A stretch of DNA of 64,000 nucleotides. Source: Algoriphagus machipongonensis (GTDB lineage: Bacteria > Bacteroidota > Bacteroidia > Cytophagales > Cyclobacteriaceae). The notes beneath the pieces were generated by a model. It ran no database searches. It was not told the DNA's origin and saw only the letters and a program-made list of their open reading frames with translations. Of the stretch, positions 46,504-55,006 are shown piece after piece (within the stretch, counting starts at the first letter, position 1; every line of letters begins with the position of its first letter). Location: the NCBI RefSeq assembly GCF_000166275.1, contig NZ_CM001023.1, forward strand, positions 2,731,001-2,795,000, written 5' to 3'. Made by a program: the position numbers and the translations under genes.

Positions 46504-47361
46504 ATGGCATTAGACGTAAAATTTGGGGTAAGCACCTGGTTATGGACTTCCCCATTTTCAAAAGAAACGCTCTCACTCCTACCTAAAATAAAATCATTTG
46601 GATACGACGCAGTGGAAATCCCTGTGGAAGATCCAACTTTAATAGACATTAAAGAAGTAAAAGCTGCATTGGAAGACAATGGTTTGACGGCAGCTATCTG
46701 TGGTGCTTTCGGTACAAGTCGAGACTTGACAAATGAAGATCCAAGCTTTCATAAAACAAGCTTTGATTACATCAACGAATGTTTTGAAATCGCTGCAGGC
46801 CTAGATTGTAAATTTGTTGCCGGCCCTATGTATTCTGCGGTTGGAAAGGCAAGATTAGTCTCACCTGAACAGAAGAAAATAGAATGGGACAGAGCAGTAA
46901 GCAATTTGAGAATTGTATGTGAAAATGCACGTAAATTTGGATTACAAATCGCTTTGGAAACATTGAATCGCTTTGAGACAGACTTGATCAATACCTGCGA
47001 AGAATTAATGCAGCTGATCCAGGATATCAATGAGCCTGAAGCCAAAGTGATTTTGGATGGATTCCATATGAGTATAGAGGAACCAGATCCAGAAGCAGCT
47101 ATTAAATTGGCAGGAGATAAATTGATTCACTTCCAGGTATCCGAAAATTACCGAGGTACTCCTGGAACTGGCCAAACTCCATGGGATGCTTACAAGCGGG
47201 GTTTAGAAGCTGTCAACTACAAAGGGATAGTTTCTATAGAAAGTTTTACTCCGGAAGTGAAAGAATTAGCAGGAGCTGTTTGTATATGGAAACCGTTGGC
47301 TCCAAGCCAAGATAGCTTCGCCAGTGAGGGATTGAAATTCCTTAAAAACTGGGCAAAATAA
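46504..47361 (+). CDS. Sugar phosphate isomerase/epimerase (AP endonuclease 2 / xylose isomerase-like barrel)
   Basis: 285 residues, a TIM barrel of the xylose-isomerase-like family. ALETLNRFETDLINTCEE, ILDGFHMSIEE, IHFQVSEN and VSIESFTPE hold the Glu, Asp, His, Glu metal ligands typical of D-psicose/D-tagatose 3-epimerases. It is 6 bases after the ThuA/PVC gene and 55 bases before an oxidoreductase gene, so it likely acts on the product of a sugar oxidation pathway. Exact sugar not predictable. Confidence 0.88.
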   Translation: MALDVKFGVSTWLWTSPFSKETLSLLPKIKSFGYDAVEIPVEDPTLIDIKEVKAALEDNGLTAAICGAFGTSRDLTNEDPSFHKTSFDYINECFEIAAGLDCKFVAGPMYSAVGKARLVSPEQKKIEWDRAVSNLRIVCENARKFGLQIALETLNRFETDLINTCEELMQLIQDINEPEAKVILDGFHMSIEEPDPEAAIKLAGDKLIHFQVSENYRGTPGTGQTPWDAYKRGLEAVNYKGIVSIESFTPEVKELAGAVCIWKPLAPSQDSFASEGLKFLKNWAK

Positions 47362-47416
47362 TTCAGATTATTGAAACAATACATTACCTATAAAAACCTT
47401 TTTAACCAATAGTAAA

Positions 47417-48529
47417 ATGAGTAAGAAGCCTTTTAATATTGCTATTATCGGACTCGGCTTTGGTGCTGAGTTCATCCCAATATATCAAAAACATAAATTG
47501 GCAAACATGTATGCGATTTGCCAAAGGAATAAAGAAAAAGCTGAGGAAATCGGTAAAGCTTTCGGAATAGATAAAGTGTATACTGACTATGATGAGCTTT
47601 TAAAAGATCCAGAAGTTGATGCGGTACATATCAATACGCCGATCCAAAACCATGCAGAGCAATCTATCAAAGCCCTTAGAGCTGGAAAGCATGTAGCTTG
47701 TACTGTTCCTATGGCTACTACAGTAGAAGAATGTAAAGCCATCGTAGAAGAAGTAGAAAGAACTGGCCTTACCTACATGATGATGGAGACGGTAATTTAT
47801 AGCCGTGAATTTCTATTTGTCAAGGAAATGTTTGAGAATGGTGATTTAGGTAAAATTCAGTTCCTAAGAGCCTCTCACCAACAAGAAATGGCTGGATGGC
47901 CAGGATATTGGGAAGGTCTCCCTCCTATGCATTATGCCACGCACTGTGTAGGTCCAGTTTTAGCATTGCCTAAGGCCCAAGCGGAATATGTTTCTTGCCT
48001 AGGTTCCGGAAGAATCGATGAAAACTTGATTCCAAAATACGGGTCTCCTTTCGCAATTGAAACTTGCCATATCAAATTCAAAGATTCTGATCTTGCAGCT
48101 GAAGTGACCAGATCTTTGTTCAACACAGCAAGACAATACAGAGAAAGTTTTGATGTTTACGGATCTAAGAAATCATTTGAGTGGACTCTTATCGAGCATG
48201 AGGACTCAGTGATCCATACTGGAGAAACTCCCGAGCGTGTAAAAATCCCTGATTATGCACATTTGCTTCCAGAGGAAATTGCTGGATTCACAACTGCAGG
48301 AGTTTATGATGGAGATGATAATCAGCACCTGTCCTTTATTCAAGGAGCTGGACACGGAGGTTCTCACCCACATTTGGTGAATGAATTCCTAAACGCATTG
48401 AATGAAGAAAGAGCACCTTATCCAGACGCAAAGCAATCAGCAAATATTACCTGTGTAGGAATACTTGCACATGAATCAGCAATGGATGGAGGTAAAATTA
48501 TTCCACTACCAGAATTTACGTTAAGCTAA
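47417..48529 (+). CDS. Gfo/Idh/MocA-family NAD(P)-dependent oxidoreductase
   Basis: 370 residues. The N-terminal Rossmann fold has GLGFGAEF and, further on, VDAVHINTPIQNHAEQSIKA and AGKHVACTVPM, where the usual EKP is replaced by TVP. The active-site region is ATHCVGPVLALP. Family members oxidise or reduce sugars and inositols. Third gene of the catabolic operon starting at 42985, and followed by a good terminator. Confidence 0.92.
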   Translation: MSKKPFNIAIIGLGFGAEFIPIYQKHKLANMYAICQRNKEKAEEIGKAFGIDKVYTDYDELLKDPEVDAVHINTPIQNHAEQSIKALRAGKHVACTVPMATTVEECKAIVEEVERTGLTYMMMETVIYSREFLFVKEMFENGDLGKIQFLRASHQQEMAGWPGYWEGLPPMHYATHCVGPVLALPKAQAEYVSCLGSGRIDENLIPKYGSPFAIETCHIKFKDSDLAAEVTRSLFNTARQYRESFDVYGSKKSFEWTLIEHEDSVIHTGETPERVKIPDYAHLLPEEIAGFTTAGVYDGDDNQHLSFIQGAGHGGSHPHLVNEFLNALNEERAPYPDAKQSANITCVGILAHESAMDGGKIIPLPEFTLS

Positions 48530-48541
48530 GAAAAATCATTA

Positions 48542-48580
48542 AAGAAGGATTTTGGGCTTAAAACCCAATCCTTCTTTTTA
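48542..48580 (+). terminator. Rho-independent terminator of the 42985-48529 operon
   Basis: A 10-bp outer stem (48542-48551 with 48567-48576) with further inner pairing (GGG/CCC) is followed by a T-run. It lies 12 bases after the oxidoreductase stop codon. Confidence 0.8.
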
Positions 48581-48665
48581 AAAATTCGTGAAACTTAATA
48601 CTAAACCCTCTAAATGAAATTGAATTTATTCAAACTAACTATTTGAATATTAATATAATACCAGA

Positions 48666-49130
48666 ATGAAAATTACAAACTTATCAAAATTAACTACCGT
48701 ATTCCTGGTAGCTCTTTTGTTCGCATGTGGAGGTGAAGAAAAAAAGTCTGAAACAATAGTTGAAAAGCCTGTAGCAGAAACTACAGCTCCTGTATTAAAT
48801 CCGCCCGTAGCGGCTGAACCCGAACCTGAAGAAGAGGAAATGACGGAAGAAGCAATAGACAGTTCTGAAAGCCAAGTGCTAACGGGCGAAGAAAAAGTAG
48901 CTAATTCAGATTGTCTTTCCTGTCACCTTGTAGAAAGAATGGTTGTAGGTCCTGCTTATAGAGATATCGCAGCGGAATATAAAAACACCGATGAGAATGT
49001 AACAAAGCTTGCCAAAAAAGTCATCGAAGGAGGATCTGGTGTATGGGGTGAAACCGCCATGCCGCCACATCCAAACCTTAGCGAAGAAGATGCAAAAGAT
49101 ATGGTCCGTTACATCTTAGGACTTTATTGA
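48666..49130 (+). CDS. Monohaem cytochrome c lipoprotein
   Basis: 154 residues. Lipobox LLFAC (Cys21), then a long acidic and proline-rich linker (about 25-75), then a class I cytochrome c domain with haem motif CLSCH at residues 83-87 and the axial methionine in AMPPHP (M132). It would be tethered to a membrane and accept electrons from a periplasmic oxidase or dehydrogenase; the cupredoxin-bearing PVC protein encoded upstream is the obvious candidate donor. It has its own terminator, so it is probably transcribed separately from the operon. Confidence 0.92.
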   Translation: MKITNLSKLTTVFLVALLFACGGEEKKSETIVEKPVAETTAPVLNPPVAAEPEPEEEEMTEEAIDSSESQVLTGEEKVANSDCLSCHLVERMVVGPAYRDIAAEYKNTDENVTKLAKKVIEGGSGVWGETAMPPHPNLSEEDAKDMVRYILGLY

Positions 49131-49186
49131 CAAGCAATTGAAAATTAAAGTAACATAGAATAAATTGGGTAACAAGATTACAGAAA

Positions 49187-49218
49187 GAGTGGCAATACGT
49201 ATTGCCACTTTTTTTTTC
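49187..49218. terminator. Rho-independent terminator between convergent genes
   Basis: A perfect 22-base inverted repeat (49188-49209, stem up to 10-11 bp) is followed by nine T on the plus strand. It ends the cytochrome gene and may also serve the convergent gene at 49223. Confidence 0.85.
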
Positions 49219-49222
49219 ATCC

Positions 49223-49591
49223 TTACTTTAATTTTTTACCGTAGGCATCAAACATTCCCATCAGATCTCCTTTAGCAGATTCCTCATCTACCTTTTGGAG
49301 AAATAAGGTAACGTCATAGCCACTGATATTAAAAGCTGCTGATAAGGCATCCCCTTCTATTTTTACGGCAGCCATCTTTTTTTCTTCTGTGGAACCCTCC
49401 TCTTTGAAATAGCCCGTTGTAAGATTATCCTTTGTCTCAAATCTTACTGGAATTGTTGCATCTCCATTGGGAGTGTTTTTTATGAGCACCTCCCATTTGC
49501 CTTCAAAATAGGATGCGTCTACAGCTGCAAATGCAAAAGTGACTAGAAAAAAAAATCCTAATGCACTTAAAATAGATAATTTTGATTTCAT
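49223..49591 (-). CDS. Small secreted protein of unknown function
   Basis: 122 residues with a clear signal peptide ending near AFAAVDA. The mature part of about 97 residues is beta-rich and begins YFEGKWEVLIKNTPNGD, a pattern like that of small periplasmic lipocalin-like beta proteins of Bacteroidota. No catalytic motif is seen. It is divergent from the SGNH hydrolase gene at 49703. Confidence 0.7.
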   Translation of the reverse strand: MKSKLSILSALGFFFLVTFAFAAVDASYFEGKWEVLIKNTPNGDATIPVRFETKDNLTTGYFKEEGSTEEKKMAAVKIEGDALSAAFNISGYDVTLFLQKVDEESAKGDLMGMFDAYGKKLK

Positions 49592-49702
49592 GTTTTGGGG
49601 TTATTGTATATTATTGATACAATAAGAATAAAAAATAATTGCTTTCAAATACTTCCTGAAAGAATTTTATAGTTTTCTTTTCTATTGAATTAACTTAACC
49701 TC

Positions 49703-50434
49703 ATGAAAATGAATCAAAAGAAATTTTACTTACTACTGTTATTCCTTTGTGCCACCAGTTTACTATTTGGCCAAAGTCAGGAAAAGAAAATCATTCCTAT
49801 TACAAGCTCTTTAAACTATGGTAAATCAGTAGCTGTTTTCGGGGGCTCCGTTTCTGTGATCCCTTCAAGCGAAGCGGCCAAATCCATGTGGAAAGAAAGT
49901 TTGGGAATGACCGTAACAAACTACGGCGTGGGTGGAGCTGGTTTTTCATCCTTGCAGGGGAAATCCTTGCAGCAGCAAGTAGATGAGGCTGGAGTTTTTG
50001 ATATTTATATCTTGTGGGCTTCTACTAATGATTACACCAATAATCGCGAAAATGGATCGGTCACAGATTACACAGAACTTGATGGATTTGATGAAAAAAA
50101 GCTGGTAACCCAAGCTGGAGGGATAAACTATTGTATTAAAAAGATATATGAACTGAATCCCAATGCAACCATCTATTTCTTTACTTCCAGCAAAGCTTTT
50201 ATGAATCCCGGAGGTTATGACCCGCTGGATTCTAACGGAATGGCCAGATATGTAGAAATGCAGAAGCAAATCTGCGAATTACACGGAATACCTTATTTAG
50301 ATCAATTTTCGAAGGCAGGGTACAACACTTTCAATCAAAACCTATTTTATGAAGATCCTATTCACATGAATGAGGAGGGCTACAAGAAACTAGGCGAGCT
50401 ACAAGTGGCGTTTTTGGCTTTCCCATCAAATTGA
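49703..50434 (+). CDS. Secreted SGNH/GDSL-family hydrolase
   Basis: 243 residues with a signal peptide (about 1-24). The SGNH blocks are present: GGS with S49 (block I, in a GGSVSV variant), GVGGAGF (block II glycine), STND (block III Asn) and EDPIHMNEEG (block V Asp and His). These enzymes remove acetyl or other esters, often from carbohydrates, which fits a role next to carbohydrate catabolism genes. Substrate unknown. Confidence 0.88.
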   Translation: MKMNQKKFYLLLLFLCATSLLFGQSQEKKIIPITSSLNYGKSVAVFGGSVSVIPSSEAAKSMWKESLGMTVTNYGVGGAGFSSLQGKSLQQQVDEAGVFDIYILWASTNDYTNNRENGSVTDYTELDGFDEKKLVTQAGGINYCIKKIYELNPNATIYFFTSSKAFMNPGGYDPLDSNGMARYVEMQKQICELHGIPYLDQFSKAGYNTFNQNLFYEDPIHMNEEGYKKLGELQVAFLAFPSN

Positions 50435-50439
50435 CAGAT

Positions 50440-50474
50440 AAAAAAAGAGGGTAACGATAAATCGAAACCCTCTC
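50440..50474 (-). terminator. Rho-independent terminator of the 50496-53183 gene
   Basis: A 7-bp stem (50446-50452 with 50467-50473) with further inner pairing is followed on the minus strand by a T-run. It lies between the convergent SGNH and PVC genes. Confidence 0.75.
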
Positions 50475-50495
50475 TGCTATTAAACCAATAGTCTT

Positions 50496-53183
50496 TTATC
50501 TTGAATAAAGAATCAAATTCCGCATTGCCCAAGGAGTTTCTCCCTTTTCGGTGGATTCGATTTTAATAAAGCGAACACTTTCCTCAGACTTCCATCTTAA
50601 GTTATTAACTCCCTGCTCTCCTTTTCCTTCAGCGACTTTAGTCCAATTATTACCATCGCTTGAAATAGATACATGGTAGGAAATTGGAAATTCATTTCTC
50701 GAATCAAATTGAATTTCTGCGAAATTATGCGCATCCGGAAGTTCCACTTGAAACCACATTCCAGGTTCCTGTGAAGTTTCAGTTTTCCATCCTTTATAAC
50801 CAAAAGCATAGGATGGGTCTTTTGTGGAGCCTACTCCTTGAAGTGCTGTGCTGCTGGCATTTACGATCCAGTTATCTTGAAGAATAAGAGCTTTAGGAAC
50901 CTCTCCTGTCAATTCTTCAAAAGTATAGGTTCCCTCCTTTTCTTTCGTTTCTTCACGTATCTCGGCAACATATTCAGGAGTCACAAAACTTCCTTCATTA
51001 CCAAAAGCATTTCGGATATAAGATATTACGGAGGCGATATATTGATCATCATTCATATCCATCGCAATCATCACTCCCTCATATTCCTTTCCTTCCATAT
51101 CTCCAGTCAAACCATGCAGTAAAGTTTTTACGGAATACTCAGGGTGACCTTGAATTCTTTGAGAACCAGAAAAAGCAGGTGCAATTAATCCATCACCTGC
51201 TGGTGAACCCAATCCTTTTGGTCCATGACAGGTAGAGCAATAACTATCAAAGATGCTTTTGCCTTGATTGTATAACGCCAGTTGCTGTGGTTCAAATTTG
51301 TTAGCATCCTCTTCTTTAGCCTCAGCAATCTTTTCTAAAATCTGAGTACCCACAAGCTGAACGCCCTGAGCTGAATTGCTTTCTATAGTGGAAGCCATCA
51401 ATTCTTCAACCTGATCGATCGAAAGAATATAGGCGCTAAAAAGTGCTTGGATGACCACATTAGGATCTGCATCCTGGGTCATTTGTCTATAGTCTTCTGC
51501 TAAGCTCTTCTCACCGTATTTATAGAGGGTTTCACTGGCTTTGAGTGCTTGGACCCTAATAATTGGACTTGGGTCTTTTAACAAGCTTCTAACAAGCTCC
51601 AGTTTTAAAGAACTTAAGCCTTCTAATGTCCATAATGCATGAATTCTGGCAAGTTCATTATCGGAGTTTTTAACCATCTCCTCTAAAGCAGGAACTATAG
51701 ACTTGTCCTGATTTAAAACCATTAGCTTTTGAGCGGTATCTCTCCACCATCCGTTTGGATTTTCAAGGTGTCTAACTAGCTCAGCCGATGTTTCCTCATA
51801 CATTCTAGGTTTTTCTGTATTTCTAGGCATTCCATCGTAAGAAACTCTCCAAATCCTTCCGTTGCCAGCCACATCATCCATTTGGTACTGCTGGATTTTG
51901 GTCCTTAAATAACTTCCTTCCTGTGTCCAATTCCCTTGCTGGATGATACCACGATACATATCCACGATATAGAGCGTTCCATCAGGAGCAGTAGCCATAT
52001 CCACGGGTCTAAATAAAGGATCGGTAGATTGAATAAATTCGGACTCTTTATCGAGATACTTGTTTTGAATGTAAGTCAATCCTTCCACGTTTTCAGTGGT
52101 AACTTGCCTTACAATTCTTCCTACAGGCTCACCATAGAAATATTGGCCTACCAACTCTTTTGGAAGTCGATCACCTCTAAAAACATCATTTCCTGCTGCT
52201 CCAGTTACATTGCTTAAGGAACCATCCGGTTTGGTTTCTTTCATCCCAGGTTGGAAATCCTCCAGTTTAATCAAACTGAAAGGAATCCGGAATCCATCTT
52301 TCCACTGTCCTTTAACGCTATAATTGCCATAAACAATTGGAAATTGAAATCCCTGTGGTACTCCTCCGGCTCCATCTTGAAACCAGATCTTTCCATAATT
52401 ATCTTGAGTCACACCCCATTGTCCCCAAGGATTACCGCTTGGTTCCTGAATTACTCCATCTGGGGTCCATCGGATTCTCTTGCTGTTATAGGTGCTGTAC
52501 ATCCAGTTATCTAAGGTCCAAGTCAAAAAGCTGGTCTGATGTTCCACATTACCAGACCTTCCTAGACCTGAAACGAACAATTCCTTTTTATCCGCTTTTC
52601 CATCTCCGTCCGTGTCTGTGTATTTATAAACATGATCCTCATTTGACTCCATAGACAAGATTGTGTTAGGGCCAAAAGGAACCACATACCTAGGAAACAC
52701 TAAGCTGTCCAAAAAGACCACTCCCGTTTCATAAACCCCATCATTGTCCTGATCTTCCCATCTGGATATTCTGGAAGTCGGCATCAATTCCCCATTGGCA
52801 TCGATATCCTGCATGTAGGTTCTTAACTCAAGCACATACATTCTTCCATTTCCGTCAAATTGTATGGCTGCAGGTTCTCTAATTTGTGGTTCAGAAAGCA
52901 CGGGGTCAATATGAAAGCCCGGCTGTAAAACAAAGGATTTCTTCTCCTCATTAGCTGAAACAGGGATTACCGGAGGCTGTGGAGATAGGTCAATCCCTTT
53001 CCAGGTTGGAGATTCTAAATCTATATCCTCAGGTAATTCAATTTTTGGATAAGGCTCTTCTAGTCTTTTAGGATCCATTGATTCTGAAGGAGAAACGTCA
53101 AATGGAGACCTTTCTGGCTCGCAAGAGCTCAGGACAATCAAGGAAACAAAAGATAATAGGAAGGTTTTATTGGTACCAAACAT
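50496..53183 (-). CDS. PVC-type beta-propeller lipoprotein with cytochrome c and discoidin-like domains
   Basis: I start at ATG 53183, which yields 895 residues with a lipobox VLSSC; the frame is open 48 codons further up, but that leader hides the signal sequence. Domains: PVC-type dehydrogenase beta-propeller (about 75-450; FHIDPVLSEPQIREPAAIQFD and DADGD-type turns), helical HEAT-type region (about 455-590), class I cytochrome c with CSTCH and a downstream AMDM methionine candidate (about 610-710), and a C-terminal discoidin/F5_8-type carbohydrate-binding domain (about 745-895). It resembles a Planctomycete-type dehydrogenase that passes electrons to its own haem. It is related in architecture to the protein at 42985 but ends in different electron-transfer and binding domains. 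Confidence 0.85.
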   Translation of the reverse strand: MFGTNKTFLLSFVSLIVLSSCEPERSPFDVSPSESMDPKRLEEPYPKIELPEDIDLESPTWKGIDLSPQPPVIPVSANEEKKSFVLQPGFHIDPVLSEPQIREPAAIQFDGNGRMYVLELRTYMQDIDANGELMPTSRISRWEDQDNDGVYETGVVFLDSLVFPRYVVPFGPNTILSMESNEDHVYKYTDTDGDGKADKKELFVSGLGRSGNVEHQTSFLTWTLDNWMYSTYNSKRIRWTPDGVIQEPSGNPWGQWGVTQDNYGKIWFQDGAGGVPQGFQFPIVYGNYSVKGQWKDGFRIPFSLIKLEDFQPGMKETKPDGSLSNVTGAAGNDVFRGDRLPKELVGQYFYGEPVGRIVRQVTTENVEGLTYIQNKYLDKESEFIQSTDPLFRPVDMATAPDGTLYIVDMYRGIIQQGNWTQEGSYLRTKIQQYQMDDVAGNGRIWRVSYDGMPRNTEKPRMYEETSAELVRHLENPNGWWRDTAQKLMVLNQDKSIVPALEEMVKNSDNELARIHALWTLEGLSSLKLELVRSLLKDPSPIIRVQALKASETLYKYGEKSLAEDYRQMTQDADPNVVIQALFSAYILSIDQVEELMASTIESNSAQGVQLVGTQILEKIAEAKEEDANKFEPQQLALYNQGKSIFDSYCSTCHGPKGLGSPAGDGLIAPAFSGSQRIQGHPEYSVKTLLHGLTGDMEGKEYEGVMIAMDMNDDQYIASVISYIRNAFGNEGSFVTPEYVAEIREETKEKEGTYTFEELTGEVPKALILQDNWIVNASSTALQGVGSTKDPSYAFGYKGWKTETSQEPGMWFQVELPDAHNFAEIQFDSRNEFPISYHVSISSDGNNWTKVAEGKGEQGVNNLRWKSEESVRFIKIESTEKGETPWAMRNLILYSR

Positions 53184-53346
53184 TCGGTTTTGGGTTTTAT
53201 TATTGACTTGGAAGGAAGGCATCAGTGTATTTGCTCTTTCTATTTTGATAAACCATGATGCAAAGTATGAGATTATTCTGTTTTTGGGAATACCGAAAAA
53301 GTAAAATTTTAGAATAAAAGAACTCAAGGATTAGATTTTCATTTAC

Positions 53347-53541
53347 TTACTTGAAATATAGTTTTCTGGATTGGCAGGTAATTGTATGATAGAACTCCCA
53401 GTCACATGCGCTATGGGTATGGGCATTTTTAAAGTAGCCCGTATTGTGTTGCTCCAACCGTTCTTGCAAGTTTTGAGTTTGACCAATATAAAAGCGATCA
53501 GTCAATGGCGAGTAGATGATATACACAAAAAATGAATCCAT
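53347..53541 (-). pseudogene. Truncated GIY-YIG nuclease copy at the distal edge of the array
   Basis: 64 residues. The first 60 match the other copies (with changes such as SACD for SASD and ITCQ for IACQ), but after CQSRK the sequence ends LYFK and stops, losing the last 33 residues of the domain. The breakpoint with the repeat unit is near 53359-53361. It keeps the GIY-YIG N-terminal strands but lacks the conserved C-terminal part, so it is probably nonfunctional. It is the most diverged copy and therefore likely the oldest. Confidence 0.75.
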
Positions 53542-53571
53542 TTCTCTTTACTTTAAAATGGCTATAAAAGC

Positions 53572-53601
53572 AAAAAACCGCTCATCTCTGAGCGGTTTTT
53601 T
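53572..53601 (-). terminator. Hairpin terminator copy in array unit
   Basis: A perfect 13-bp stem with a 4-base loop (aaaaaaccgctca/tgagcggtttttt). It recurs at 53979, 54386 and 54793, and here is the copy upstream of GIY-YIG unit 1. Confidence 0.85.
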
Positions 53602-53602
53602 G

Positions 53603-53655
53603 AGCCTCCTATCGGGATCGCCCGCGATAGCTATCGGGGCAATGACCTACTGATT
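53603..53655 (-). pseudogene. tRNA-Thr 3'-half remnant (unit 2/1 junction)
   Basis: On the minus strand it starts with AATCAGTAGGTCATTG, equal to the tRNA-Thr segment from the anticodon loop through the variable region. It is then broken by the palindromic insert CCCCGATAGCTATCGCGGG and resumes with CGATCCCGATAGGAGGC to the tRNA 3' end. Without the 5' half and with a broken T-arm it cannot be a tRNA. Confidence 0.85.
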
Positions 53656-53948
53656 CAAGATTCATATTTCTCTTTCAGCTTCTGGCTCATTTCAGGGTAC
53701 TTTTTCAAATCATGAAGATACTTTCTCTTTTTAGCTTTTTTGATGTGTGATTCTATTCTAACTGCTTGTTTTCTGGATTGGCAGGCAATTGTATGGTAAA
53801 ACTCCCAGTCACTTGCGCTATGGGTATGGGCATTTTTAAAGTAGCCCGTATTGTGTTGATCCAACCGTTCTTGCAAGTTTTGAGTTTGACCAATATAAAA
53901 GCGATCAGTCAATGGCGAGTAGATGATATACACAAAAAATGAATCCAT
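53655..53948 (-). CDS. GIY-YIG nuclease family protein, array copy 2
   Basis: 97 residues. The GIY-YIG core is visible: VYIIYS and FYIGQTQNLQERL provide the two tyrosines, the glycine and the catalytic arginine, and RIESHIKKAKKRK holds the family glutamate. Small stand-alone members of this family are presumed nucleases of unknown role; mobility functions are known for larger GIY-YIG homing endonucleases. The stop codon TGA overlaps the first base of the tRNA remnant, so the C-terminus was set by the junction. Identical in protein to copy 3. Confidence 0.85.
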   Translation of the reverse strand: MDSFFVYIIYSPLTDRFYIGQTQNLQERLDQHNTGYFKNAHTHSASDWEFYHTIACQSRKQAVRIESHIKKAKKRKYLHDLKKYPEMSQKLKEKYES

Positions 53949-53978
53949 TTCTCTTTACTTTAAAATGGCTATAAAAGC

Positions 53979-54008
53979 AAAAAACCGCTCATCTCTGAGC
54001 GGTTTTTT
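53979..54008 (-). terminator. Hairpin terminator copy in array unit
   Basis: Same perfect 13-bp stem and 4-base loop as at 54793. It lies upstream of copy 2 and downstream of the tRNA remnant at 54010. Confidence 0.85.
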
Positions 54009-54009
54009 G

Positions 54010-54062
54010 AGCCTCCTATCGGGATCGCCCGCGATAGCTATCGGGGCAATGACCTACTGATT
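54010..54062 (-). pseudogene. tRNA-Thr 3'-half remnant (unit 3/2 junction)
   Basis: Same remnant as at 53603-53655, with the same palindromic insertion in the T-arm. Confidence 0.85.
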
Positions 54063-54355
54063 CAAGATTCATATTTCTCTTTCAGCTTCTGGCTCATTTC
54101 AGGGTACTTTTTCAAATCATGAAGATACTTTCTCTTTTTAGCTTTTTTGATGTGTGATTCTATTCTAACTGCTTGTTTTCTGGATTGGCAGGCAATTGTA
54201 TGGTAAAACTCCCAGTCACTTGCGCTATGGGTATGGGCATTTTTAAAGTAGCCCGTATTGTGTTGATCCAACCGTTCTTGCAAGTTTTGAGTTTGACCAA
54301 TATAAAAGCGATCAGTCAATGGCGAGTAGATGATATACACAAAAAATGAATCCAT
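54062..54355 (-). CDS. GIY-YIG nuclease family protein, array copy 3
   Basis: 97 residues, identical in sequence to copy 2, which points to a very recent duplication or to gene conversion. Motifs as in copy 2. On its 5' side (minus strand) lie the hairpin at 54386 and the tRNA remnant at 54417. Any expression must start in the roughly 30 bases between hairpin and ATG or read through the hairpin. Confidence 0.85.
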   Translation of the reverse strand: MDSFFVYIIYSPLTDRFYIGQTQNLQERLDQHNTGYFKNAHTHSASDWEFYHTIACQSRKQAVRIESHIKKAKKRKYLHDLKKYPEMSQKLKEKYES

Positions 54356-54385
54356 TTCTCTTTACTTTAAAATGGCTATAAAAGC

Positions 54386-54415
54386 AAAAAACCGCTCATC
54401 TCTGAGCGGTTTTTT
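54386..54415 (-). terminator. Hairpin terminator copy in array unit
   Basis: Same perfect 13-bp hairpin, upstream of copy 3. Confidence 0.85.
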
Positions 54416-54416
54416 G

Positions 54417-54469
54417 AGCCTCCTATCGGGATCGCCCGCGATAGCTATCGGGGCAATGACCTACTGATT
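54417..54469 (-). pseudogene. tRNA-Thr 3'-half remnant (unit 4/3 junction)
   Basis: Same remnant with the same palindromic insert. It begins at the stop codon of copy 4, where CTTG of the gene end aligns with CTTG of the tRNA anticodon loop. Confidence 0.85.
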
Positions 54470-54762
54470 CAAGATTCATATTTCTCTTTCAGCTTCTGGC
54501 TCATTTCAGGGTACTTTTTCAAATCATGAAGATACTTTCTCTTTTTAGCTTTTTTGATGTGTGATTCTATTCTAACTGCTTGTTTTCTGGATTGGCAGGC
54601 AATTGTATGGTAAAACTCCCAGTCACTTGCGCTATGGGTATGGGCATTTTTAAAGTAGCCCGTATTGTGTTGAGCCAACCGTTCTTGCAAGTTTTGAGTT
54701 TGACCAATATAAAGGCGATCAGTCAATGGCGAGTAGATGATATACACAAAAAATGAATCCAT
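54469..54762 (-). CDS. GIY-YIG nuclease family protein, array copy 4 (tRNA-proximal)
   Basis: 97 residues. It differs from copies 2 and 3 by F/L in DRLYIG and by A for D in QERLAQHN, otherwise the same. All GIY-YIG core residues are kept. It is the copy directly after the intact tRNA-Thr and its terminator, and so is the most likely founder of the array on this side. Function unknown beyond the nuclease fold. Confidence 0.87.
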   Translation of the reverse strand: MDSFFVYIIYSPLTDRLYIGQTQNLQERLAQHNTGYFKNAHTHSASDWEFYHTIACQSRKQAVRIESHIKKAKKRKYLHDLKKYPEMSQKLKEKYES

Positions 54763-54792
54763 GTCTCTTTACTTTAAAATGGCTATAAAAGC

Positions 54793-54822
54793 AAAAAACC
54801 GCTCATCTCTGAGCGGTTTTTT
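54793..54822 (-). terminator. Terminator of tRNA-Thr
   Basis: A perfect 13-bp stem with a 4-base loop and a T-run on the minus strand starts one base after the tRNA. It is the presumed source of the three other hairpin copies in the array. Confidence 0.88.
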
Positions 54823-54823
54823 G

Positions 54824-54896
<73 letters not shown>

Positions 54897-55006
54897 TTTT
54901 TCCTTTAACGTGGTGCAAATATAGGCCTTCCATATATTCACTCCAAGCTCTCAGAATTTAAAATTTTAGATTTTTTTCTATCTTCCTTATTCTGAGGGAG
55001 AAAAAT

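Larger units (their letters stand above)
53359..54823. repeat. Tandem array of 407-bp GIY-YIG units
   Basis: The ATG positions (minus strand) at 53541, 53948, 54355 and 54762 are spaced exactly 407 bases. Each full unit holds, on the minus strand in order, a tRNA-Thr 3'-half remnant, a 30-base perfect hairpin, and a GIY-YIG gene. Units 2 and 3 read identically; unit 4 next to the tRNA differs at a few sites and unit 1 is truncated. This is a direct, head-to-tail array, not a CRISPR (unit too long, no spacers). Confidence 0.92.

Noticed and set aside
53603..54469. Additional functional tRNA-Thr genes
   Set aside because: The 5' half is missing and the T-arm is broken in each remnant, so only 54824-54896 is a real tRNA.
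53359..54823. CRISPR array
   Set aside because: The repeats are 407 bp direct copies with genes inside and no short-repeat/spacer structure; no cas genes are present.
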